NCBI GenBank assembly: GCA_943370175.1
Contig: CALRPU020000014.1
Location: 52,643 to 116,642, forward strand
DNA from: Ideonella_A intermedia_A
GTDB lineage: Bacteria > Pseudomonadota > Gammaproteobacteria > Burkholderiales > Burkholderiaceae_C
Reading direction: 5' to 3'
DNA length: 64,000 nucleotides
Below, piece after piece: positions 57,726-64,000 of this stretch (positions within the stretch are counted from its first letter, which is position 1; each line of letters starts with the position of its first letter). The position numbers were made by a program, and so were the translations under genes. A model generated the notes under the pieces. It ran no database searches. It had not been told where the DNA came from and saw only the letters and a program-made list of their open reading frames with translations.

Positions 57726-59402
57726 TCACTGCTGCACCTTGCCCCATTCCTGCTCGTAGGTCTGCACCAGCACCTGGTTGGACAGGCGGTTGGGCTGGGC
57801 CGCCACGCGCGACATGTCAGGCGGGAAGTTGAACAGCGCCGGCACGCCATCGGCGGTCAGGAAGCGCAGCCCCGTGGGCAGCGGCCGCGCGGCAATGCGC
57901 GCCGCGTCCACCGGGCGCCGACCTGCCAGCACGTAGCCCCATTCGCCGAAGCTGGGCACATGGGCGTGGTACGGCGTGGCGGTGAGGCCCGCGGTCTCGA
58001 TGGTCTGGACCACGGTCCAGAAGCTGTGCCGCGCGACCAGCGGCGAGGTGGTCTGCACCGCCGCGTAGCCGCTGGCGGCCAGGTGGCGGTCGAGCAGCGC
58101 ATAGAAGCTGGTCGTGTAGAGCTTGCCGATGGAAAAATTCGTGGGGTCGGGGAAGTCGACGATCACCACGTCGAACACCTCGTCGTGCTGCTCCAGCCAG
58201 GCGTACGCGTCGGTGTTGACGATGCGCAGCTTCGGGGACAGCAAGGCATCGCCGTTGAGCTTGCGCAGCAAGGCCTGCTGCGAGAACAGGCGCGTCATGT
58301 GCGGGTCCAGCTCGACCAGCGTCACCGATTCGACGCTGGGGTGGCGCAGCACCTCGCGCACCGCCATGCCGTCGCCGCCACCCAGCACCAGCACGCGCCG
58401 TGGCGCGCCGTGGGCGAGCATCGCCGGGTGCACCAACGCCTCGTGGTAGCGGTACTCGTCACGCGAGCTGAACTGCAGGTTGCCGTTCAAATAGAGCCGC
58501 ACCGACGTCGGCCCCGCGGTGACCACCACGCGCTGGTAGGTGCTGTTTTCGCTGAACAGCACCCGGTCGCCGTAGAAGCGGTCTTCGGCCCAGGTGGTGA
58601 TGCGGTCGGCCCCGGCGAAGGCGGCCAGCAGGGCCGCGGCCACGGCCACGCAAGCCATCGCGTGGGCGGGCACCCGACGCAGCTGACCACGGAACAGCCA
58701 CAGGGCCCACACCGCCACGCCGGTGTTCAGCAGGCCGAAGAACACGCCGGTGCGGATCAGTCCGAGGTGCGGCACCAGCAGCAGCGGGAAGGCCACCGAC
58801 ACCGCCAGCGCGCCCAGGTAGTCGAAGGTGAGCACTTGCGACACCAGGTCCTTCAACGCATAGCGCGCGCTGAACTGCTTTTTCAGGATGCGCATGACCA
58901 GCGGAATCTCCAGCCCGACCAGCGTGCCCACCAGCAGCACCAGGGTATAAAGCGCGAAGCGGAAGGAGCTGGCAGCCAGTGTGTGCAGCGCGAACAGCGC
59001 GGCCGGCATCAGCCCGCCGATCAGGCCCACGAGCAGCTCGATGCGCAGGAACTGCGACACCAGCTGCCGGTCGATGAATCGCGACAAGTAGGACCCCACG
59101 CCCATGGCGAACAGGTAGGCCCCGATGACCGTGGAAAACTGCAGGACCGAGTCGCCCAGCAGGTAGCTGGCCAGCGCCCCCGCGGCCAGCTCATAGACCA
59201 GCCCGCACGCGGCCACCACGAAGACCGAGGCCAGCAGCGCCACCTCGGCCGGGCGGATGGGCTGCGCGGCTTCGTTGGCCGCTTCGGTCAGGGTGTCGGC
59301 GGCCGCATGAGGCGCGGATGCCGTCGCGGCAGGCGGCCGCTCACCGGGCTGGACCACGGGGTCGGACACCGGCGCCGGTGCGGCGCCGGCCGGGTCAACC
59401 AT
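57726..59402 (-). CDS. Membrane-anchored polyamine aminopropyltransferase (spermidine synthase-like)
   Basis: 558 residues. N-terminal half: about seven membrane helices (from VALLASVFVVAACGLVYELAAGALASYLLG through AHAMACVAVAAALLAAFAGA). C-terminal half: spermidine-synthase fold with SENSTYQRVVVTAGPTSVRLYLNGNLQFSSRDEYRYHEALVHPAML, the SAM-like loop VLVLGGGDGMAVREVLRHPSVESVTLVELDPHM, VIVDFPDPTNFSIGKLYTTSFY. The Gly-Gly-Gly-Asp-Gly and Asp-x-x-Asp residues are intact, arguing for activity on decarboxylated SAM; substrate amine unknown. The ATG is 8 nt inside the end of the DUF350 gene. No SpeD (AdoMet decarboxylase) gene is present in the window. Confidence 0.88.
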   Translation of the reverse strand: MVDPAGAAPAPVSDPVVQPGERPPAATASAPHAAADTLTEAANEAAQPIRPAEVALLASVFVVAACGLVYELAAGALASYLLGDSVLQFSTVIGAYLFAMGVGSYLSRFIDRQLVSQFLRIELLVGLIGGLMPAALFALHTLAASSFRFALYTLVLLVGTLVGLEIPLVMRILKKQFSARYALKDLVSQVLTFDYLGALAVSVAFPLLLVPHLGLIRTGVFFGLLNTGVAVWALWLFRGQLRRVPAHAMACVAVAAALLAAFAGADRITTWAEDRFYGDRVLFSENSTYQRVVVTAGPTSVRLYLNGNLQFSSRDEYRYHEALVHPAMLAHGAPRRVLVLGGGDGMAVREVLRHPSVESVTLVELDPHMTRLFSQQALLRKLNGDALLSPKLRIVNTDAYAWLEQHDEVFDVVIVDFPDPTNFSIGKLYTTSFYALLDRHLAASGYAAVQTTSPLVARHSFWTVVQTIETAGLTATPYHAHVPSFGEWGYVLAGRRPVDAARIAARPLPTGLRFLTADGVPALFNFPPDMSRVAAQPNRLSNQVLVQTYEQEWGKVQQ

Positions 59403-59619
59403 GCACGGCCGCCGAGATGATCTGCCCGATGGCCACGCACATCGCGCCGACCACGATGGCCAGGGCGACGTTCTTCTTCTCAACGATCTCGGCCCACAGG
59501 TCGTACGGGGTCAGCTTGTCGATGATGATGAAGCAGACCCAGAAGACCAGCACGCCCATCAGCGCGAACAAGGCCGAGCCGACGAAGATGCCGGGTTTCA
59601 TCCATTCGATGCCCATCAT
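59395..59619 (-). CDS. DUF350 small membrane protein
   Basis: 74 residues with two membrane helices: IFVGSALFALMGVLVFWVCFIIIDKLTPYDLWAEIVEKKNVALAIVVGAMCVAIGQIISAAV (described as two parts). The DKLTPYDL and EKKNVALAIV elements between the helices are DUF350 hallmarks. AGGAG precedes the MetMet start. Function unknown; DUF350 repeatedly co-occurs with DUF4178, SPFH and aminopropyltransferase genes. Confidence 0.9.
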   Translation of the reverse strand: MMGIEWMKPGIFVGSALFALMGVLVFWVCFIIIDKLTPYDLWAEIVEKKNVALAIVVGAMCVAIGQIISAAVHG

Positions 59620-59675
59620 GGTGAGGCTCCTGTGGGGGGTGGTTGGTTGGGGGTGGTTCGGTGACCGCGGGGCGG

Positions 59676-61292
59676 CTATTTGTGGCTGCCGCCGGAGCTG
59701 AATCCGCCGTACGAGCCCCCGCTGCTGCGCGAGCGCTGGTTGTTCACGCAGCTTTGATACTGTTGGGACTGGGCGCCGAAGCTGGCCCGCACCTCGTCGC
59801 AGTCGTCGTTCGAGCCGCATCGGAACAGCATCAGCAACACGATGATCACGAAGGCCCAGAAGAAGACCTTGGCCAGCAGGCCGGCCGCGTTGCCAGAGGT
59901 GGGCAGGCTGTCGCGCTTCAAGGCGGCGCCCAGCTCGGGCGCGAGGCGGAAGGCCTTCAGCACGGTCTCTGCGCTCAGGCTGTCACCCGCCGACCACACC
60001 ACCTCCTGCTCGCGGCCTTCGCCGGTGCGTTCGCGGTTGAGTCGGCGGCTGCTCGCGCTGCCCGTGCCGGCGTAATCGGTGTTGTAGGTCAGCTGATCGC
60101 GTTCGAGCTTCCAGTAGAACTCGCCCAGCACGTAGGTGACCTTGCCTTTGTAGTCGTACAGCTTGCGGTAGCTGGCGCCACGGTAGGTGACAGTGCCCCC
60201 GCTGCCCTCGGGCACGCCGGTGATCGGCGCCGTCCAGCTCCAGCCGTCCTCGGCGTCGACCAGGAAGGCGAAGCCCTCGGTGCGGTGGTACAGCAGGTAC
60301 TCGCGCCAGACCGACTGTTCATCGTCGGGGTCATCGGCCACTTCGCAGCGCTCGACGTAGCCCACCACCTGCCAGGGCAGCGGCTGCGCCGGCTTGTCGC
60401 GGGCGCCCAGCGCCAGCGTGCCAACCTGGCCCAGCGGGATCTGCGGCGTGCCGCCGTCTTGTGCATTGGCCTGGGCGTAGTGCTTGAGGTCGGCGCCCAC
60501 GCCGCCCGACACGTCGACCACCGCCTTGCACTGGTGGCAGACGATGGACTGGGTGCTGTCGAGCTTGACCTCGAGCGCCGTGCCGCAGCTGGGGCACTCA
60601 ACCCCGCGGGCCTTCAGCGTCTTCTCGCCGGCCTCGGCCAGGCCCTTCATCTGCAGCTCGCTGATCGCGACCGGTCTCCCCAGCGACCAGCGCGGCGCGG
60701 CGGGTTGGCTGTAGTCCAGCGTGGCGACCTCGTCGCGCGCGTTGCGCAGGTCGACGACGGTGAAAGGCCGGTCGGTCGTTGGCGGCGACGGCAATTCGCC
60801 CTGCGCTGCGATCAGGCTGGCCTGCACCACCGACGCCACGCTCCAGGCCTGGCCGGCCAGGGTCAGGCGTTGCCCGGCGGCCAAGTTGTCGGGGTCGGGC
60901 GGGGGGTCGCTCAGCGGCGCTTCCAGCGCGATGACATAGCGCCCGTTGTCCTCGGACAACCAGGCCGGCCGCGGCACGCCGTCGGCGCCGGCGTCGAACA
61001 GCGCATGCCATTCGTTCCACGTGCCCTGCGTCGTGCGGTACTGCAGCCGGCCCACCAGCGTGAACGGCCGGCCCAGGTAGATGCCCGACGCGCCAAGCTG
61101 CAGTGGCGTGTGGTCGTCGAACAGCTCGGCGGCCTGGCCGGTGCGGCGCAGTGCGTCGCCGTCGCGCACGATCGTGCTTTGGCAGAAGCTGCAAACGGCG
61201 AAGGCCGACGCGGGCGAACGAAAGTCGACCGGCGCGCCGCAATTCGGGCACGCGGCGCGGTAGGCGCGTTGCGGGCTGGGTTCGGTGGCCAA
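59676..61292 (-). CDS. DUF4178 protein with zinc ribbons and C-terminal membrane anchor
   Basis: 538 residues. N-terminal zinc ribbon CPNCGAPVDFRSPASAFAVCSFC; a DUF4178 domain (GIYLGRPFTLVGRLQYRTTQGTWNEWHALFDAG); a second ribbon CPSCGTALEVKLDSTQSIVCHQC near the middle; a second DUF4178 copy (LPWQVVGYVERCE ... EYLLYHRTEGFAFLVDAEDGWSW, and TYRGASYRKLYDYKGKVTYVLGEFYWKLERD). Then one membrane helix AGLLAKVFFWAFVIIVLLMLF and a Gly/Ser-rich tail (GGSYGGFSSGGSHK). Function not known. Second gene of the minus operon. Confidence 0.88.
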   Translation of the reverse strand: MATEPSPQRAYRAACPNCGAPVDFRSPASAFAVCSFCQSTIVRDGDALRRTGQAAELFDDHTPLQLGASGIYLGRPFTLVGRLQYRTTQGTWNEWHALFDAGADGVPRPAWLSEDNGRYVIALEAPLSDPPPDPDNLAAGQRLTLAGQAWSVASVVQASLIAAQGELPSPPTTDRPFTVVDLRNARDEVATLDYSQPAAPRWSLGRPVAISELQMKGLAEAGEKTLKARGVECPSCGTALEVKLDSTQSIVCHQCKAVVDVSGGVGADLKHYAQANAQDGGTPQIPLGQVGTLALGARDKPAQPLPWQVVGYVERCEVADDPDDEQSVWREYLLYHRTEGFAFLVDAEDGWSWTAPITGVPEGSGGTVTYRGASYRKLYDYKGKVTYVLGEFYWKLERDQLTYNTDYAGTGSASSRRLNRERTGEGREQEVVWSAGDSLSAETVLKAFRLAPELGAALKRDSLPTSGNAAGLLAKVFFWAFVIIVLLMLFRCGSNDDCDEVRASFGAQSQQYQSCVNNQRSRSSGGSYGGFSSGGSHK

Positions 61293-61351
61293 GGTCTAGG
61301 CGGACCCTGGCCGTGCCATGCCGGATGGCGGGACGAAGGGCATGCCGTGGC

Positions 61352-62398
61352 CTAGACCAGCTTCTTCAGCAGCTCGGCCTTCTTGCCGTCGAATTCCTCC
61401 TGGGTGAGGATGCCCTTGGCCTTCAGGTCGGCCAGCTTTTCCAGCGTGGCCATCACTTCGTCGGGCCGGATCGACGGCACCGCGGCGGGCGCCACCGGGG
61501 CGGTCTGGGCCGCGGGATGGCCTTGCAGGCCTTGCGCCAGTTGCTGCGCCATCACCTGGCCCAGCGCCACGCCGGCGCCCAGGCCCATCGCGTCGCCGGC
61601 CACGCCGCCGCCGCCCCCGCCGCCTTCGGCGAACTTGGGAATCGACTGCGCGGTCTGGTACTGCATGAATTTGCCCATGTCGTTGCCGACCATGCCCATG
61701 CCGATCTTCTGGTCGAGGATCTTCTGCAGCTCTTCGGGCAGCGACACGTTCTGCACCGTCACCGACTCGAGCTTCAGGCCGATCTTCTCGAACGACGGCC
61801 CGGTTGCTTCCTTCAGCTGGGTGGCGAATTCGATCTGGTTGGCCGCGAGGTCGAGGAAGGCGATGCCGCTGCTGGCCACGGCGTCCGAGATGTGCTGCAG
61901 CATCAGTGCGCGCAGCTGCCCGTCGATCTCGGCGGCGGTGTAGCGGTCGCGGGTGCCGGAGACCTCGGTGTGAAACAGCTTGGGGTCGGCGATGCGGTAG
62001 CTGAAGTTCCCGAAGGCGCGCAGGCGCACCGCGCCGAAGTCCTTGTCGCGGATGGTCACCGGCTGGCTGGTGCCCCAGCGCTGGTCAACCTGCTGGCGGG
62101 TGCTGAAAAAGTAGACGTCGCTCTTGAAAGGGCTCTGGAACAGCTTGTCCCAGTTCTTCAGGTAGGTCAAGACCGGGATGGTCTGCGTGGTCAGCTTGTA
62201 CATGCCGGGGCCGAACACGTCGGCCACCTTGCCCTCGTTGACGAAGACCGCCATCTGGCTTTCGCGCACGGTCAGCGAGGCGCCGTACTGGATTTCATTG
62301 CCGGCCATCGGGAAGCGCCAGGCGAGCGTGCCGTCGCCGTCCTCCGTCCACTCCAGGATGTCGATGAACTGTTTCTTGATGAAATCCATCAGTGCCAT
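61352..62398 (-). CDS. SPFH-domain / SHOCT protein (YdjI, virion-core-like)
   Basis: 348 residues starting MALMDFIKKQFIDILEWTEDGDGTLAWRFPMAGNEIQYGASLTVRESQMAVFVNEGKVADVFGPGMYKL, the typical opening of the YdjI SPFH group (read in parts). A band-7/SPFH domain extends to about residue 240; a glycine run (GGGGGGGVAGDAMGLGAGVALG) resembles membrane- or oligomer-associated regions; the C-terminus is a SHOCT motif (LEKLADLKAKGILTQEEFDGKKAELLKKL). It is the first gene of the SPFH-DUF4178-DUF350-aminopropyltransferase-FAD operon; a promoter should lie in the 85-nt divergent gap before 62484, whose A/T patch is around 62436-62444. Confidence 0.9.
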   Translation of the reverse strand: MALMDFIKKQFIDILEWTEDGDGTLAWRFPMAGNEIQYGASLTVRESQMAVFVNEGKVADVFGPGMYKLTTQTIPVLTYLKNWDKLFQSPFKSDVYFFSTRQQVDQRWGTSQPVTIRDKDFGAVRLRAFGNFSYRIADPKLFHTEVSGTRDRYTAAEIDGQLRALMLQHISDAVASSGIAFLDLAANQIEFATQLKEATGPSFEKIGLKLESVTVQNVSLPEELQKILDQKIGMGMVGNDMGKFMQYQTAQSIPKFAEGGGGGGGVAGDAMGLGAGVALGQVMAQQLAQGLQGHPAAQTAPVAPAAVPSIRPDEVMATLEKLADLKAKGILTQEEFDGKKAELLKKLV

Positions 62399-62483
62399 GC
62401 TGTGCTCCTGGCCGCGAGAAGGGGCGGCTGGCGCGAATAATACGGCGCAGCAGCGCGCCCATGCCGCCCGCGGATCCCCAACG

Positions 62484-63722
62484 ATGCCGACAAATTCATC
62501 CTCCGACGCCGACGCCCGCCCCAAGGCCGGCCTGAGCCTGGCCGTGGTCGGCGCCGGACCCGTGGGCCTGGCGCTCGCCCTGCAGGCGGCGCACGCCCTG
62601 CCGCAGGCCCGCGTCAGCCTGTTTGACGCCCGCCCGGTCGACCGCGACGTCAGCGCCGACCCGCGCACGCTGGCGCTGTCGTTGGGCAGCGTTCAGCTGC
62701 TGGGCTGGTTGGGCGTGTGGCCGCAGATCGAGCCCGCGGCCCAGGCCATCACCGAAGTGCACGTGTCGCAACAGGCGCCTTCGCTGCAGGCGCTGCCGCT
62801 GGGCTGGCTGGCCGACCGCCTGGGCGACCCCGCGGTGCACATCCGCGCCAGCGAGCAGCGCGTGGGCCAGCTCGGCGCGGTGTTGTCATATGGCGCCCTG
62901 CTGGCGCCGATGCAAGCCGCCTGGCTCGCCCGCGCCGCGGCCGAACCCGGTCGGCTGCACACGCGTTTCGGCACCGCGGTGGCCGGGCTGAAGGCGGTGC
63001 CCGGCGGCGTCGAAGTGGACGCAGGCATCGTGGACCGCCACGACCTGGTCGTCGTCGCCGAGGGCGGCGTCTTTGCCGACCAGGACCGCAAGGCCATCGC
63101 CCACGACTATCGGCAGGTCGCCTGGGTCGGCACGGTCGCGTTGCCGGACGCCCCGCCGGGCATGGCCTTTGAGCGCTTCGCCCGCCAGGGCCCGGTGGCG
63201 CTGCTGCCGTTGCGCGGGGGGCGCGCGGCATTGGTGTGGTGCGTCGACCGCGACGACGATCCGGTGGTGGGTCTCGACGACGCGCAACGCCTGTGCGTGC
63301 TGAATTCGCTGATGCCGCCCGAGGTCGGGCGCATGGCCGCCATGTCGCCGCTCAAGGCCTTCCCGCTCGGGTTGAACGCAGAGCGCAGGTTGACCGACGG
63401 CCGCACCGTGCGCATTGGCAATGCCGCGCAAACGCTGCACCCGGTGGCCGGGCAAGGCCTGAACCTGGGCCTGCGCGACGCCCACGCGCTGGTGCGCGGG
63501 CTGGTCGCCGACCCGGACGTGGACGCCGTGCTGCGCCGGCTGGAATGGGCCCGCGCGCCCGACCGCTGGAGCGTGATCGCCGCCACCGATTTCCTCGCGC
63601 GCAGCTTCACGTGGTCCGTGCCGGGCGCGGCGGTGGCGCGCGGACTGGGCCTGGCGGCGGTGCAGGCCCTCGGGCCCGTGAAGTCGCTGCTGGCGCGGCA
63701 GATGATGTTCGGCCGGCGCTGA
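62484..63722 (+). CDS. UbiH/UbiF-family FAD-dependent monooxygenase (ubiquinone biosynthesis type)
   Basis: 412 residues from MPTNSSSDADARPKAG; the upstream frame is a shadow of the SPFH gene. FAD loop SLAVVGAGPVGLALALQAA (about residues 18-36), the middle DLVVVAEGG and C-terminal VRIGNAAQTLHPVAGQGLNLGLRDAHAL (G-D-A-A-H-x-x-x-P-x-x-G-Q-G-like, here with Asn replacing Asp) place it with the Ubi hydroxylases. The ring position it hydroxylates cannot be assigned. Confidence 0.86.
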   Translation: MPTNSSSDADARPKAGLSLAVVGAGPVGLALALQAAHALPQARVSLFDARPVDRDVSADPRTLALSLGSVQLLGWLGVWPQIEPAAQAITEVHVSQQAPSLQALPLGWLADRLGDPAVHIRASEQRVGQLGAVLSYGALLAPMQAAWLARAAAEPGRLHTRFGTAVAGLKAVPGGVEVDAGIVDRHDLVVVAEGGVFADQDRKAIAHDYRQVAWVGTVALPDAPPGMAFERFARQGPVALLPLRGGRAALVWCVDRDDDPVVGLDDAQRLCVLNSLMPPEVGRMAAMSPLKAFPLGLNAERRLTDGRTVRIGNAAQTLHPVAGQGLNLGLRDAHALVRGLVADPDVDAVLRRLEWARAPDRWSVIAATDFLARSFTWSVPGAAVARGLGLAAVQALGPVKSLLARQMMFGRR

Positions 63723-63786
63723 GCGGTCGGCGGCCACTGTGGTTGTCCACAAGGCCCCGTGAAAACCCTTGGGCGAGAATGTCGGC

Positions 63787-64000
63787 ATGTCCGACACCCT
63801 GCTGTTCAAGCTGATGGCGATCGTGGCGGTGGTGGCCTTGGGTTGGCTGGTGGGGCGTGCCCGCTGGCTGGGGCCCGACCGCAACGAGCCGGCGCGCGCG
63901 CTGTCCGGCGCCGCCTTCTACCTGTTCGTGCCCGCGCTGCTGTTCCGCACGACGGCCCGCATCGACCTGTCGGCCATGCCTTGGGCGACGCTGGCGGCGT
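63787..64000 (+). CDS. AEC (auxin efflux carrier) family transporter, N-terminal part
   Basis: The frame starts at ATG 63787 and runs off the window (71 residues visible). It begins MSDTLLFKLMAIVAVVALGWLVG then RARWLGPDRNEPARALSGAAFYLFVPALLFRTTAR; the first helix, short loop and the FYLFVPALLFRT helix are typical of bacterial AEC-family permeases. The gap to the monooxygenase is 64 nt. Confidence 0.82.
   Translation, partial: MSDTLLFKLMAIVAVVALGWLVGRARWLGPDRNEPARALSGAAFYLFVPALLFRTTARIDLSAMPWATLAA

Noticed and set aside
59632..59658. G-rich plus-strand stretch upstream of the DUF350 gene, possible quadruplex
   Set aside because: Only two runs of three or more G are separable, short of the four needed for a standard quadruplex; likely compositional.
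63743..63751. TTGTCCACA, a near-match to a DnaA box, before the AEC transporter
   Set aside because: A single box with one mismatch, with no cluster, A/T-rich unwinding element or origin-type genes nearby; most likely chance.

Overview
This is a chromosomal window of very high G+C content from what looks like a betaproteobacterium of the order Burkholderiales (Comamonadaceae or the Leptothrix/Rubrivivax/Ideonella group). That placement rests on gene content and order: lptD-surA-rsmA; bamE-dapB-exbB-exbD-leuS-lptE-holA divergent from fur; the hpf-ptsN-hprK block; and metX-metW. I see no transposase, integrase, tRNA, rRNA or CRISPR array. Genes are packed tightly, with many 1-8 nt stop/start overlaps, so much of the window reads as operons.

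Layout. 1-4.3 kb: 3' part of lptD, then surA and rsmA (outer-membrane biogenesis, 16S rRNA methylation), ending at a hairpin terminator. 4.5-5.4 kb: a secreted RNase of the barnase/RNase Sa type followed by its barstar inhibitor. 5.7-11.4 kb: malic enzyme MaeB, divergent from a membrane PAS histidine kinase and a FixJ-type regulator (DctS/DctR-like, so possibly C4-dicarboxylate sensing). 11.4-14.7 kb: thiL, pgpA, pncC, a GGCCCA tandem repeat and a GhrA-like dehydrogenase. 14.8-21.8 kb (minus): bamE, dapB, exbB, exbD, leuS, lptE, holA. 21.9-26.1 kb: fur, then hprK, ptsN and hpf on minus, then corA and a small membrane protein.

26.2-39.4 kb is the most interesting accessory region: a light / singlet-oxygen type stress island. 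A MerR regulator with a cobalamin-binding domain (LitR/CarH-like), a DUF2256 zinc-ribbon protein, an Fe-S photolyase and a diiron acyl-ACP-desaturase-like protein are on plus. A glutathione peroxidase and a minus-strand train are on the other side: FAD oxidoreductase, DUF1365, cyclopropane-fatty-acid-synthase family, chalcone-isomerase-like, MFS, DUF3833, SDR, NTF2-like and a second FAD oxidoreductase. The regulator/peroxidase gap carries a strong repeat-type operator. The leader of the minus train carries a nested inverted repeat that folds as a three-way junction and displays two overlapping CTCCTCCC anti-Shine-Dalgarno motifs in a loop. I see no described counterpart for that exact element.

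39.4-50.9 kb: M48 protease, M20 peptidase, monoacylglycerol-lipase-like hydrolase, enoyl-CoA hydratase, two hypotheticals, and an AcrAB-OprM type RND pump divergent from its TetR/AcrR regulator across an operator closely resembling the E. coli AcrR site. 51.4-55.9 kb: a methyltransferase whose gene overlaps the TetR gene tail-to-tail, a GNAT-cupin fusion, and metW/metX preceded by a clear SAM-II riboswitch with promoter. 55.9-62.4 kb: a five-gene minus operon (SPFH-SHOCT protein, DUF4178, DUF350, membrane aminopropyltransferase, Tat-type FAD amine oxidase-like lipoprotein) that looks like a membrane-linked polyamine/stress system of unproven function. The window ends with a UbiH-type monooxygenase and the start of an AEC-family transporter.
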